Positions 1 to 11,249 of a stretch of 64,000 bases of DNA are shown in pieces (positions within the stretch are counted from its first letter, which is position 1; each line of letters begins with the position of its first letter). Under the pieces are notes generated by a model. That model was not told the origin of the DNA. It saw nothing but the letters and a program-made list of their open reading frames with translations, and searched no databases. The position numbers were made by a program, and so were the translations under genes. Source of the stretch: Chrysogorgia sp. JL179-B06 (Eukaryota; Cnidaria; Anthozoa; Scleralcyonacea; Chrysogorgiidae); contig JAYKKM010000057.1 of NCBI GenBank assembly GCA_035772405.1, positions 505,501 to 569,500 of the forward strand, written 5' to 3'.

Positions 1-539
1 ACCCGCGACCTGGAGTTATTGTTAAAAATGTTGAGCATGCGGATTGTTTTCAACTGCCACTTGTCACGCGCAGAAAAATATTTATGAATATTTAATTTTG
101 AGCAGTGGGCAACGGTTTTTGGAAAAGTTAGATAAATAGACTAAAAGTTTATTACCAAATATTAAGAAATAAAGCGCCGCCTATAATATAGCGTACTTCA
201 AACTTTATATCCAGGGATACACGTGCGATTTTTTTCTCACAAAAGCAACGCAATGGGTCATATTTCATTGCGTTACCAGCGCGAGAGACGAAATTTCTCG
301 TGTAACATATCCTGCGCGGAAACGCAATCGTAACATGACACCTTCGGCAATCGATATGCAAATGTATTGCCATGCCATGTTCACCGTTTTGAATTGAAAA
401 TGCATTGGCGCCTCACAATTCTGCTCCCAGAACATACGATCCCTTCAGCGAACAGTGCGCTCGATTTTCTTCAAATTCATCATTCGATGAATTGCACGCT
501 TGTGCGATCCATAAACAGTAACACCATAAACAGTTCTTG
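1..539. other. no gene recognised
   Basis: AT-rich sequence without a coding segment that resembles a known family. No tRNA-like or repeat structure was seen by eye. Confidence 0.4.
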
Positions 540-887
540 TTCTGGAGATGTAGATCTTCTACCATGCTTCTTCTGTTCCTCAGAGCTAATAATGCCTGTG
601 TTGGATCCATGGTATATAAGACTATGACATGCTGGTGATAGGTAATTAAAAAATACTTTAATGTATCAGTCTGGAAATCCTGTATAAAATGTGAAGTTTT
701 TATCACTACCAATAAATATTTCCAACCGAAATAAGCACTGCTCTGTCACTTTAACATCATCGTTATATATTTTCTCAAGGGAGTTGTACTTTGATTGCAG
801 AATTGAAATCTCTTCTCTAAGTTTGTCAATATCACTATTACAGACCAGGATGCATGAATAATAGTTCGACGAACCCAGAACTTTCAT
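540..887 (-). pseudogene. DDE_Tnp_4-type transposase fragment (HTH and coiled-coil part)
   Basis: Read on the minus strand from 887, the segment has a short coiled coil (leucine/isoleucine heptads) followed by a block ending FYTGFP, then after a stop codon a stretch like YIKVFFNYLSP and SPEQELFMVL. This order (coiled coil, FYTGFP, FxYLSP, then L..EF/LVL) is what I know from the region before the DDE domain in THAP-containing Harbinger/ISL2EU-like transposases of invertebrates. A stop codon follows FYTGFPD and the similarity fades after about 540, so this is a decayed fragment. No catalytic acidic residues remain. Family assignment rests on motif memory only. Confidence 0.45.
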
Positions 888-905
888 TTAACAAAACTCC
901 AAAAC

Positions 906-1298
906 ATGGTGCAAAGAAGATGCCTTAAACGACTGAAAACCAAAGGTCTGTGCAACATTGGCCCTAACTACAAAGTCTGCTCCGCTCATTTTGCAGGAGG
1001 GAAGAAAACATACAAGAACAATATTCCTACTATATTTGTTGTAAACACAAGTCAGAAAAAAAAGACATTGAACAGCCACAAGAATTTCCTGGAAGCCGCT
1101 CTATTGGATGATAATTGTGTGGAACACAGTCAAGAAATTGTAACCCCTGAAACTGCAAAGGACAGCAATGAATCAGCTGGAAATCAAGCTACACAGCAGT
1201 TTGTTCCTCCACGACTGCTACTCCATCGTTTCGGTTCTACATCTTGCTGTTGGGTTTTGTCTGCCTTTGATGTACATGCAAGGTTGGTCCTCCATTAA
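906..1298 (+). pseudogene. THAP-domain C-terminal half, fragment
   Basis: The predicted peptide contains CSAHFAGGKK followed by NIPTIF. This matches the second half of a THAP zinc finger (CxxHF, GGK, and the closing P-x-x-F). The first CxxxC pair is missing from this stretch, so the start at 906 is probably internal to an exon or the copy is truncated. After the domain the sequence is low in recognisable features. THAP domains bind DNA in animal transposases and transcription factors. A decayed transposase fragment lies on the opposite strand just upstream, so a transposon remnant is the likeliest source. Confidence 0.5.
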
Positions 1299-1704
1299 AA
1301 TCAGTACTTACAGTGCTACAATTATTATTATATTATTTATTTATTTACATATATTAAATTATTTTAAGTATTTACATATTTAAAATATTTACAAGGTTAT
1401 TTACAAATTATAAACTATAATTTAAACCGAAAACTACAAATTATTTTATGTCAAAAACTATATTTACGAAGTTACCATTCACGAAGCTAATTTAGAAGTT
1501 TAGAAGCTAGGAAGCATGCATTTAATACAAGTTGACAATGAACTCAATACTGAATATGCAATTTAAAATAATAAAGGTTTATGAATTAAATAATTGGCTT
1601 TTTATTTTAAAACTATAGCAGTTTATTTAATATTTACAACTTAAACTAATTCTAGAACCTACTATTTATGAGAGGATACGAACCAAGGAGCACGATAAGG
1701 GTAT
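1299..1704. other. AT-rich spacer
   Basis: Very AT-rich, with short TATTTA-type runs around 1320-1400. No gene seen. Confidence 0.4.
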
Positions 1705-4485
1705 TAGTGGGGTGCCGTGCATGGGTATTTTTATTTTCCATTTCAGATTGATGCAAAAGTTTTGTTTTCAGTACCAATTTGAAGGTAAGAGTGTCAAGTG
1801 TCAAGCGGTCAGATGTCTCAGATCAGTGAACTATATAGAACTGGATCGCTACTTCAGGCGAGAAATTTGAATCCAAAGCCCCAGTCTTTCCACGCACGAA
1901 AAACACGCGGCCTAATAAATCGATGTCTGAAAATCGCGTGTTTTGACCCAGACACGCGTGTGTTCAAAATGGCCGCCGAAGTCAGTTCAAGGTTAACATC
2001 AGTTATTCACACCAATAAGACAATAAATACAAATGTGATGATACAAATGAGGTATTTTTATCTCTTTCCTGTTGAACTTTTTCATTCTTTTTATTATGGC
2101 TATGTCAACGAGCTGGGGATGGTCTGTCTTTTGCCAAAATCAAACCGAAGAAAACCCTTCATAGTTCATTATGCTCGTCACTTTCTCTTTCCACCTCTTA
2201 GATAATAATAATATATATCATGGATTGCTGAGAAGCTGAAATGGGAGTTTTCACCGCAGTGCAAATAATTTAAGAATAACACTGTACAACAAAAAGGTCT
2301 CCATCTGGACAAGTGTATCCATTTCAAGTGTTGATGTTGGAATACTTATACTGATCGTGGTAAGTCCCAGTATTCACTCAGTAGCATGAATGCGAGCGGT
2401 AAACATTCATAAAATTGATGTAAAATGCGTCGAATAATACGTCATTTTTATGCTTGTACAAAGATCACAGTAGCCAGTAGGAAACATCACACAAACCAAT
2501 ATATACTGTATATCTTGTTTGTGAAACTTTACTCCTGATTATATGATTTATATCCCTTAAAATCAATGATTTGTTCACACAATTCTATTTTACGTACTTC
2601 ACTACTTGTTGCACGGAGACAATAATATGATCTGACTTTAAAAACATTTAAATGGCGCGCGCGGTGCATACACTAAGAGGATAATAAGTGCAACCTGTCT
2701 CTGTCCCTTCATGAATCCAACATTTTTATGCATGCAGACAGCAGTTATTTAATATTGTTTTTTTCTTGGTGTCTTTCCAGGTTGTTTCTGAGATGGCTGG
2801 GGCAATGATATGGCAGTTGTGTATTTTGTGCCAAAAGCAAACTGAGGAAATACTTGTTTGTCCTCTTGCGAATCCAGTTGCCAGTCGTAGAGAGGGAGCC
2901 TACACAGAAATCATCAGCCTCGCAAGTCAGTTCAAAGCAATTGGTGCTGCTCCCCACCCAGACGTAGAACTTCCAGATGGAGAATCCATGCAGAAGAATC
3001 GTGCATCCTGGCATAAATCTTGTCGTCAACTTTACAGGGCATCAGCACTTGACCATGCAAAAAAACGTCATAATGAAGGATTGCCTCCTGTAAGAAAAAG
3101 AGCCCGGCAGAGTAATGCAGCTGTTAATCGTAATCTGTGTATCTTCTGTGGTGATGAAACAAATGCAGCAGACCATTCTTTCCAGAAGGTTACACTCACC
3201 CAACAGATACATGACAAGGCACTTGCGCTGGGGGAAGAGCGTATCGTGGCACTCCTTGCCGAAGGCGATCTGGTCGCCATTGAAGGCAAGTACCATCGGA
3301 ATTGCTACACAGGCTTCAATCGCCGTTACGATGCGATTTGTAAACAAGACATAGCTATTGAAAATCTTGAGGCCATAACAGAAAATGAACTGCTCCAATT
3401 TATAAAGGAAGAAGTCACTGGAGGTCGTAGAATTTTTGCATTGCAAGATCTGACAGATATGATGACCGAGAGATTAGAACAACATGGAATCCAGAAGACC
3501 GTGAACCGGACACGCCTAAAGGAAAGAGTCCTGGAATACTTCCCGAATTTGACAGAGGAGAAAGGTATCCGAGACCGAGTTTTTCTTAATTTGTTCGAAG
3601 ACGGCTAGAAAGGTCATATCAGATGCAACTCAAACACCAGATGAGGAAGCACGTACATTACTAATGGCAGCATCGATTCTCCGTAAAGCTGTTTTGGATC
3701 ACGACACTGCATTCAGGTTTGATGGTTCATTTCCCAATGGTTGTGAAGAATCATCTGTTCCACAACGTATAAAGTATTTCTTCCGTCAGCTCCTCGCAGG
3801 ACCCAAATCATCGCCAGAACAAGATAATGCCAGGAAGATCCTCTCTGTGAGTCAGTTGGCCATGCTAAATATGGCTTCTCTTTCTGCGAACTTTAATTGT
3901 GAGCCTCCACTTGCAGTGTTCCTGGCCCTCAAATTGCATTCCCCAAACAAGAAGCAAGAAGCTGGTAGAACTACTACACAATTATGCTCTGAGCGTGTCA
4001 TATAAGAAAGTCCTCAGCATTGAATCTAGATTTGCACAGGCTATTTCAGATCAGACAAGGAACAACGCTGATATAGTATGTCCTACAAATTTGCGTCAGG
4101 GCATTTTCACAGTGGCAGCCCTGGATAACCTGGATCACAATCCCACATCACGCACTGCAAGCTCATCCTTCCATGGAACTGGTATTTCAATATTTCAGTT
4201 TCCTTCATCACAGACACCTGTGTTGGACCAAGAATGTCTGAGAATTAACTCACAGCAAACAGGAGCACGCTGCAGTGAACCCATCCTGCCTTGTTCGTAT
4301 ACGTTTGTACCACCTGTGGGCCGAAATCTTGTCACCCAACCTCCGGTAAAAGATGTGCAACCAGTGGCAACGAGTTCATTCGATGAGGAGAAACAGCACG
4401 AACAGGCATGGATGGATGCAGTAAATGACATCCTATATGTTGATTGTGATACAGAAGAACACACTCCAGCGATGTGGTCTTCCTA

Positions 4486-4579
4486 CCATGCTGCTCGATC
4501 AGATCATGTTGGACAACCGGGAAAATGCATTGAAGCCCTCCTTCCACTTTTCCATGAAAAAGCCGCCACTCCAGAAATG
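4486..4579 (+). repeat. 94-bp direct repeat, copy 1
   Basis: Identical over 94 bp to 6596-6689. Here it lies in the frame that encodes a normal-looking stretch of the transposase-like protein (…QPGKCIEALLPLFHEK…). Confidence 0.9.
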
Positions 4580-6595
4580 ATTCGACATGGAATGGAACTG
4601 GTGAAAAAGACAACTGAGCACCTCAAACCACACCAAGTCCCTGTGTTGGTAGTGGACCAACCACTCTATGACCTCTCAAAAAAAATGCAGTGGACCTTCC
4701 CTGAGATTTTCGGGGAAGACAAGTTTGTGGTTATGCTAGGTGGACTCCACATTGAGATGGCTTTGTGGAGCACCATGGGAGATCTTCTGCATGGGTCTGG
4801 ATGGCCTGAAACCCTGAAAAAAGCTGGGCTAGTGAAGACAGAAACAGCAGCCACAGCTTTTCTGAAAGCATCCAATGCAATGAGAACAAGATATGCCCAT
4901 CAAGTTACTGTAATGGTACTTGACAGCCTTCTGAAGAGAGCCTACGAAGAGAGTGGAACCGAGATGGCTCTTGAGGACTGGGTCGTAGTAGCTTCCCAGC
5001 AGAGTCCAACGTTCAAATTCTGGCTACTTGTACACAAGTACCAACAGATCATATTCATGTCCATTCGGGCACATCGGGAGCGGAAGTTAGAACTCATGGT
5101 TACTACCCTAAAGAAGCTTGTGCCTCTGTTCTTTGCTCTAGATCACCAGAATTACGCCAGGTGGATTCCAATCTTTATCCGAGACCTGGAAGGTCTACCA
5201 GATAGCATCCAGGTAGAGTTTGAGAAGGGACACTGGACAATAACCCGAAGCAATCGCCGTTTCTCATCCTTACCCATCGATCAAGCACACGAGCAAGCCA
5301 ACAAAAGGGTGAAAGGAGTTGGTGGCATTATTGGTCTCACAGAGAACCGTGACATGCTGGAACGTTGGATCGTGACAGGCCCAGAAATCAGCCGTGTCGT
5401 TGAGGAGTTTACTGGTGCAAATGATAACGATGATGATGAAGAACTCCCTCATCATGAGGAAGGATATGCATCTCAGCACCGATTTTTACGCCATGCCAAA
5501 GATCTGATGGAGGTGTTGCTGAGCAATGGGAATCCTTTTGAAGAGCACAGTGGCGACCTGGTTACATTAGACAACAAGGTGTGTGAGTCTATGGCTGCTG
5601 CCGTATCTGTCCATAAAGTCGAGTCTGTGGGACAAGAGCAGTACAACAACTTCAGACAGAGTGTGCTTGACTCAAACGATACACGTCTGACAGCACCCAT
5701 CAAGCGAAACAACTTGCTGTTGTTCCATGAAAAGAAAGCACAAAAGAAGTCAGCAATTAAGCTAAAAATGCAGCACTTCAAACGTCATGCTGAGCTTTAT
5801 GGGCAAGCTTTTCTTGTACTAGACAGCCACGGGGGGGATTTAGAGGAGTTTTTCCATCACGAATCTTCCCCATACCCACCTGCATTGTCATCCGAAGGGT
5901 CCCTCAACTCATGTACCAAGTCAGATTTGTTGGTATATATCATGGAAGCCAGTACAAGTAGCGCCATTTCTGTCGACGAGGAGCTAGTTGCGCCAGATGT
6001 TTACGACTTCATTATTATTGACGGTGGAGTACTGATACACTCACTTCCTGGTACAACTGTCCAAGGCAAGACCTTTGATTCATATTTCGACAAGGTATTC
6101 TGCCCAAGAATTAGCCACGACTTGAGGCGATCGACAAGAGTAGATATTGTCTGGGACCAGTATCGTGCACTGACGATCAAAGGAGGCACAAGGGGAAAAC
6201 GAGGAACAGGCATCCGACAACGCATATCTGGTACTGCCAAAATACCAGGAAATTGGCAGAATTTTCTGGCGAACGTTGATAACAAAAAGGAACTATTCTC
6301 ATTCCTGTCAAAAAAGATAACAGAAGAACATTTCCCAGATGACAAGAATGTCTACATCACTGCAGGTGATCAAGTCTACCATGTTGGAAACAGTCCACCA
6401 ATGGATCAATGCAACCATGAGGAAGCTGACACGCGTGTCTTAGTACATCTTCTCCACGCCCTCCAATCTTCGTCACTTGGGATGGTGTATACTGGAGACA
6501 CAGATGTTGTCGTAATCCTTCTGAGTAATTTCCATCACATCAAGGTTCTGAATCCGGCCGCAGAAATCTGGATCTCCTTCAAAGCGGGAAAGACA

Positions 6596-6689
6596 ACCAT
6601 GCTGCTCGATCAGATCATGTTGGACAACCGGGAAAATGCATTGAAGCCCTCCTTCCACTTTTCCATGAAAAAGCCGCCACTCCAGAAAT
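6596..6689 (+). repeat. 94-bp direct repeat, copy 2, in a different reading frame
   Basis: Identical to 4486-4579 but offset by 2,110 bp, so it is read one frame away and encodes an unrelated peptide (MLLDQIMLDNRENALK). The reading frame stays open on both sides. Confidence 0.9.
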
Positions 6690-7412
6690 TGTTCTCACAG
6701 AAGACTAGGGACGTGGAGAGAATTCCCCCAACCAGTGATGCTTTGGATCAGCATCTGAAAAGGAGTGTCTTCCAAGCGAGCATTTGGGCAACAGCCCACA
6801 TGTCCATGATGCCTGTCAACAACCCAACTAACCATGGGTGGAAGGAAGAGGGCGGCAAGCTGCTTCCCATTTGGTCCACGCTGCCCCTCGCCAAGGATGT
6901 GTTCCACCTGGATGTGAAGTGCTCTTGCCCAATTACCTGCTCTCGGTGCAAATGCGTAAAGGCAAAGTTGAAGTGCACACGTCAGTGCAAGTGCACATGC
7001 GAGAAGTAGCTGTACTAGAACAATTTCAAAGACTAACATGTATATAGGTTAATTTGGTTAATTTGTTAGTCATTTTCTTATTTTTTTCAAGTTTTTTCCA
7101 ATCAATAAATAAAAAATATGCTCCAATCATGTCTATTATATTTTTATTCAATTACTTATACATGCAAACCTAGGTATAGAGACCAAAATCACCATTCTAG
7201 GTTCAATTGTACAAAAGTTATGAGGCGCAATGCGAAAAAAAGCTTGAAATTGGCAGCCATCTTTGATTTTGGCAGTCATTTTGATTTTTTTTATCTGACT
7301 GCTTGACACTCGAACCAAAATTGTTCTATAGATCCTTACTTTCAAATTGGTACTGAAAAATAAACTTTTGCATCAATTTGAAATGACTGAGTGCCTGGGC
7401 ACCCCACTATAT

Positions 7413-8443
7413 GTAGAACCAAAACAACAGCAAGAAACCGGAGTTACAGCTCGTCTAACAAGTTTATTTTCGTGCCAAAACAGGCCAACATATTTTCTCA
7501 TGTGAGAGATTGTTTACCACGCAACTGATCAAGACATCGTAAACCGTATGTCAATTTCAACAAACGAAATAATTGATAAAGAAAGCTTCCTAGCCATTTT
7601 GGGTAACATATATGCACATATCAACTAACGGAGAACAGTCACATATAAAAAATTTCACTGAGCAACGATCAATACGGTTACTCACTTCTTAATATAAAAA
7701 AGTGCTTCAAAAATGTTTTCGTTCCAACAGTCGTCTGTTAGTCAGGCTTTGTGGACCATTTTCTCGGCATCAACTTGTGCGATTACTTTGTCTTTTCTAG
7801 GGAATGTAGTTAAACACCTACCTATACTAAGGCTAAAATTCAATTTCACTCTGACAAGAAAGAAGTCGCTAAAATTGGTCGTTTCTTCGTCAAAGCAAAA
7901 TGTTCACCTCACGGTGGCCATCGTTAGCGTTAGGAATATTCTATAGAATTCAAAATGCTTTAAATTTTTTAGAATATTCTATAGAATGTACTTCAGAATT
8001 CTTACACATTCTATGAGATGTGTTGTCTAGTAAAAATAATTTAATGGAGTATTCTATAGAATATTTTCCACCAGATGACATTTATCTAAAATATTTCTGC
8101 CATTTAGATGTATTATAATAATATAATATCCTTGGCTGCAACCTTCATTAAGAAAAATTCATTAAGGTCATATGAAGTTATTTTTAGTATTGAGAAGTTC
8201 TCTATGTTAAAATTACTCTTGCTCACTTTCACAAAATGAATACCAATCTTTAATTGAAGTATACATCAATAGTATAAAACCAAAATAACAATTAAACCAA
8301 TGTTATACATGTAGGTATGTGAAAAAAGTGTGTGTATATCTTGCATATAACTTAATTTAATAGTACAGGTATTTCTATGGTAATAGTGTGAAAAAGAGAA
8401 ATATAATTAGAGACTGGCATACAATTACATTGCTACTGTAACC
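7413..8443. other. spacer with short palindromic repeats
   Basis: No coding segment recognised. It contains three copies of a palindromic AATATTCTATAGAAT-like motif (7933-8066), described separately. Confidence 0.4.
7933..8066. repeat. three AATATTCTATAGAAT-type palindromes
   Basis: The motif AATATTCTATAGAAT or its complement occurs at about 7935, 7972 and 8049. It looks like a short decayed tandem or inverted array of unknown role. Confidence 0.6.
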
Positions 8444-8673
8444 ATGCATGAAGGCCAATTCTTACTGCATTTGATTTACAACAGATCAATGATCAGGGAT
8501 ATACTGTCCAAGACCAACCTTGTGGTCATGATTGATGACCCACTCCTAACGGCAAACATGAGTGAGTTTTTGCTTCAAATTGAAAGTGGGCTCAACATGG
8601 GATCAAAGAAGACTGGTATGGTATCGCCACAAGGAAGTTTGCTGTTAACTTCCAATAGCAAAGTCATGCAAAG
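8444..8673 (+). CDS. exon of an unrecognised gene
   Basis: Open for 76 codons from an ATG, with the peptide …IDDPLLTANMSEFLLQIESG and NMGSKKTGMVSPQGSLLLTS, ending at a good donor (AAAG/GTATGT). The wording resembles the P-loop/Walker-B neighbourhood of a helicase- or NTPase-like domain (…MIDDP… and …SLLLTSN…), but I do not recognise the family. A matching acceptor lies at 8971, giving exon 2. It may be a transposon-encoded gene, because it is interrupted by another element in the next exon. Confidence 0.4.
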
Positions 8674-9023
8674 GTATGTTATTTTAATTTATAGTTATTA
8701 TATACTGTACAGTATTAATAAAGAGAAAATGGTGTCATGTAATTATAACAAATGACAGACCCCACGAAAATGTATACATTCCAAAGTATCTGTAACGTAT
8801 GTGGTACAGCAAGCAATATAGTACTGTACTAGCTTTTTCACAAAACAGTAATGAATGATTAATATAGCAATAACTCCTTTTGAGATATCGGTCAAAACTA
8901 AATCATAATTTAACAAAACAACCTCACCAAGTGATAATGTGAGAAACAACCATCTTTTACCACATTTTTAGAAAAAGATTGCAGATGCTAGCTGCCCAAA
9001 ACAGAGCATTTAAATGTATTATA

Positions 9024-10690
9024 CAGTGCCGCTCAAAAGTTTTGTAACACCTTCATGGGTGAAGTGTGTGTGTAAAGTGAGTGTACATGCAAAATGCATG
9101 TATACCTACTTTGTGCACTACACTCAGAACTAAACGCAGCTTCATAAGTCTGCATGTAGTTGATAATTGTGCAAGACTACACAACATTTGCGTGTAGTCA
9201 GGTAAAATATTTTCTTCGCTGAAATGTTACGCTTTCATTCAAAGTAATGTCTATATAGGTCTTCTGCTTGTTTCTCTACGATTTAGATATTATACTAATC
9301 ACAAATGTCTGCTTAAAATTGTGTTCGCAATCTTCGCGCAAAGTATTAAAACTACGTCGCAATATTGTCAAACAATTGCATGACGCTTCAACTCTCAAAA
9401 TAAGTGTAGTAATAAGAGACTAAAAATTACTTACCGTATCATTTTCTTTTCTCATTTGAAGTAATCTCTTTGATTTCATACCGATATCATGTGAAGTCCG
9501 TGCCCATACACAAGATCGAAAGAACTCTTATCCTTTGTGCATTACACTCGAAACTACATGCAACTTCGTAAGCCTGCGTGCATTGGAAAATTGTGTACAA
9601 CTACCCGAAGTTCGCATGTAGTCGGGTATAATATTTTTTTCACCAAAATGTTACACTTAACATGCTTTCTCTTTCTTGCTAAGGCCCTTAGAAAATATTA
9701 TACCCGACCACACAAGGTAAATTAATCGGCAGCATCTAAAAACAAACTTCACTTGCTTGTTTACGTTTCAGCAGGATTATTATACCAATGACTCATCCTC
9801 GGTGGGCGTAGGGCCAACAGGACTATCAAATTTGGCACAAGACCTGTGAAAGAGTTGCCAACTAGACAAAAGGCTATATTAATGGTTCGTCAGGTTATTT
9901 TTGTTTATATGAAATTTCAAAATGGACGCTTTGTGCATTACACTCAAAACTACATGCGGATTCATAAGATAATTGTGTACGACTACACAAAGTTTGTGTG
10001 TAATCGGGTATAATATTTTCTTCGGCAAAATGTTGTGCTTAACATGCTTCTCTTTCTTACTAAGATAAATTAGTCTGCACCATCTAAAAACTTTGTAGAA
10101 AAAAAAATACAAGCGTTAGGTTAAGAACTATTATATAGCCCGACTCATCCTTCATAGACCAGGGTCGTCAACTTGACAAAAGGCAACACTAATGGTTTGT
10201 CAGGATATTTTTGTTTATGTGAAAGTTTAAAATGATGAACGCTAGTGCGTCGCGATATGTAATGATGGATTAATGGTCACAGAATCCTAAAACTCGAAAT
10301 ATTTTTTTAGATTTTCTAAATCTTACCCAAATACGGTACCACTTGCAGGTAAGGTAACCTCCACTTGCAAGTATTTTCCGGTAGGCCGATTTTGTCTCAC
10401 TCGCAAATTTGTATAATATATTATAAAGTATAAAGTTCTAGACGTTTTGTCACGCTTTTTTATTCCGCCAAACGTTTTATGGAGCAAAAGTTATTCGCAT
10501 GACATTTGAATGGGTGAAACACAATATCTGACTACATGCAAAATTCGTGTATTTCTATAACGACTATACACAAGCTTTGTGTAGTTTTGAGTGTAGTGCA
10601 CGAAGTATGTGTGTAATTTATATTGCGTGTAAATGAAGACTACACAAAATTTGATCAACAAAGGTGTTACAAAACTTTTGAGCAGCACTG
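9024..10690. mobile_element. 1.67 kb non-autonomous Tc1/mariner-type element
   Basis: Ends are near-perfect inverted repeats: CAGTGCCGCTCAAAAGTTTT at 9024 and its complement ending AGCAGCACTG at 10690. The target dinucleotide TA is present on both sides (9022-9023 and 10691-10692), as for Tc1/mariner elements. No transposase is encoded. The inside is built from diverged repeats of a ~400-bp block. Confidence 0.85.
9110..10260. repeat. diverged internal repeats of the Tc1/mariner-type element
   Basis: A block beginning TTTGTGCATTACACTC and containing GTCGGGTATAATATTTT occurs at about 9534 and 9930, with a poorer copy at about 9110 and inverted traces at about 10530-10610. The 9534 and 9930 copies are about 396 bp apart and continue with the shared ATTTTTGTTTATATGAAA, so this is a tandem duplication inside the element. 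Confidence 0.7.
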
Positions 10691-11049
10691 TAGACAGGAT
10701 GGACCAGAAATATTCAATGAGCCTGACTCTGATATTCCTGAAAATGAAATTCCAATGATGAGCTAGAAAAGGATTGGCCAAAGAAATAAGCTTCAAAGGA
10801 GTAAGTATATACAGCTATTAGCAATTATGTTAGCCAAATATTGAGACATACCGTTATCTATAGGGCTGTCTATGAGTATTTCGGTTCGGTTCAAGCTGCT
10901 GATTATTGTATGTATTGTATATCCAAAACATACCCTGTAGGGATGGTCTCACGCTGGGCAGGTATGCCCGGTAGTACACGCTACCGCCCGACATTAAATA
11001 AAATTTATATAAAAAATATATATTTACATATAAATTGTTTACATATATA

Positions 11050-11240
11050 CAGTACTGTACAGTTTGCAAGTTATAAACTTGAAAATCCAAATACTGCATG
11101 ACAATCGCCATTTATTTAATCTGTGTGCCCAGGATTGATGTGGAATTTCAGCAAAGTAAAATAATAATCCAAGTACCATTCGATCACCAGCTCCCAACTT
11201 GACCTGTAGCTCACTCGGTAAAGGGATCAGAGCCCGACTG
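11050..11240 (+). mobile_element. tRNA-related SINE copy
   Basis: About 170 bp, from CAGTTTGCAAGTTATAAAC to the CACTCGG motif, is repeated in inverted orientation at 59575-59770. TAGCTCACTCGG fits the RNA polymerase III A box (TRGCNNAGYNGG). In the other copy a B-box-like GGGTTTCAAG follows about 40 bp on. In this copy the B box is not recognisable, so it is probably truncated or joined to other sequence at about 11250. Confidence 0.6.
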
Positions 11241-11249
11241 CATTCCGAA

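Larger units (their letters stand above)
2766..7009 (+). pseudogene. large multi-copy transposase-like protein with zinc-finger N-terminus and CRC-type tail, two frameshifts
   Basis: The product is about 1,400 residues in three frame segments (2766-3608, about 3610-3944, about 3945-7009). The N-terminus has two CxxC...HxxC modules (CILCQ/WHKSC and CIFCG/YHRNC), probably zinc-binding. The middle carries blocks I associate with a repetitive invertebrate family: VVDQPLYDL, GGLHIEMAL, ALDHQNYARW, then IDQAHEQANK and GVGGIIGLTEN; these conserved D/H/E residues are candidates for a nuclease active site. Later blocks are EEADTRVLVHL and YTGDTDVVVILL. The C-terminus is a cysteine-rich CSC...CSRCKC...CKCTC tail like TSO1/CXC DNA-binding motifs. 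A polypyrimidine-AG just before GTTGTTTC (about 2780) may be a splice acceptor, so the start is uncertain. Frameshifts sit near a T run (about 3578) and a C4 run (3941-3944); either mutation or sequencing error is possible. Enzyme function is inferred, not shown. Confidence 0.65.
1705..7409 (+). mobile_element. 5.7 kb DNA transposon with inverted repeats and one large gene
   Basis: The left end (TAGTGGGGTGCC at 1705) is matched in inverted orientation at the right end (GGCACCCCACTA ending 7409). Similarity continues inward for roughly 100-120 bp (1741-1830 against 7290-7375), including the shared ATTGATGCAAAAGTTT. TAT flanks both ends (1702-1704 and 7410-7412), a possible 3-bp target duplication. 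The only large gene inside is a transposase-like protein on the plus strand (2766-7009). I cannot place it in a named superfamily: the 3-bp duplication would fit Harbinger, but the protein does not look like a Harbinger transposase. The exact 5' base of the TIR could be off by a few bases. Confidence 0.7.
8972..10765 (+). pseudogene. second exon of the same gene, split by a transposon
   Basis: The acceptor (TTTTTAG at 8965-8971) joins in phase to the 8444-8673 exon, giving RKRLQMLAAQNRAFK. Coding is cut at 9023 by a TA-flanked insertion (9024-10690) and plausibly resumes at 10693 with an acidic tail (EPDSDIPENE) in another frame. The insertion and the apparent frame change mean that this copy is broken. 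Confidence 0.4.
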
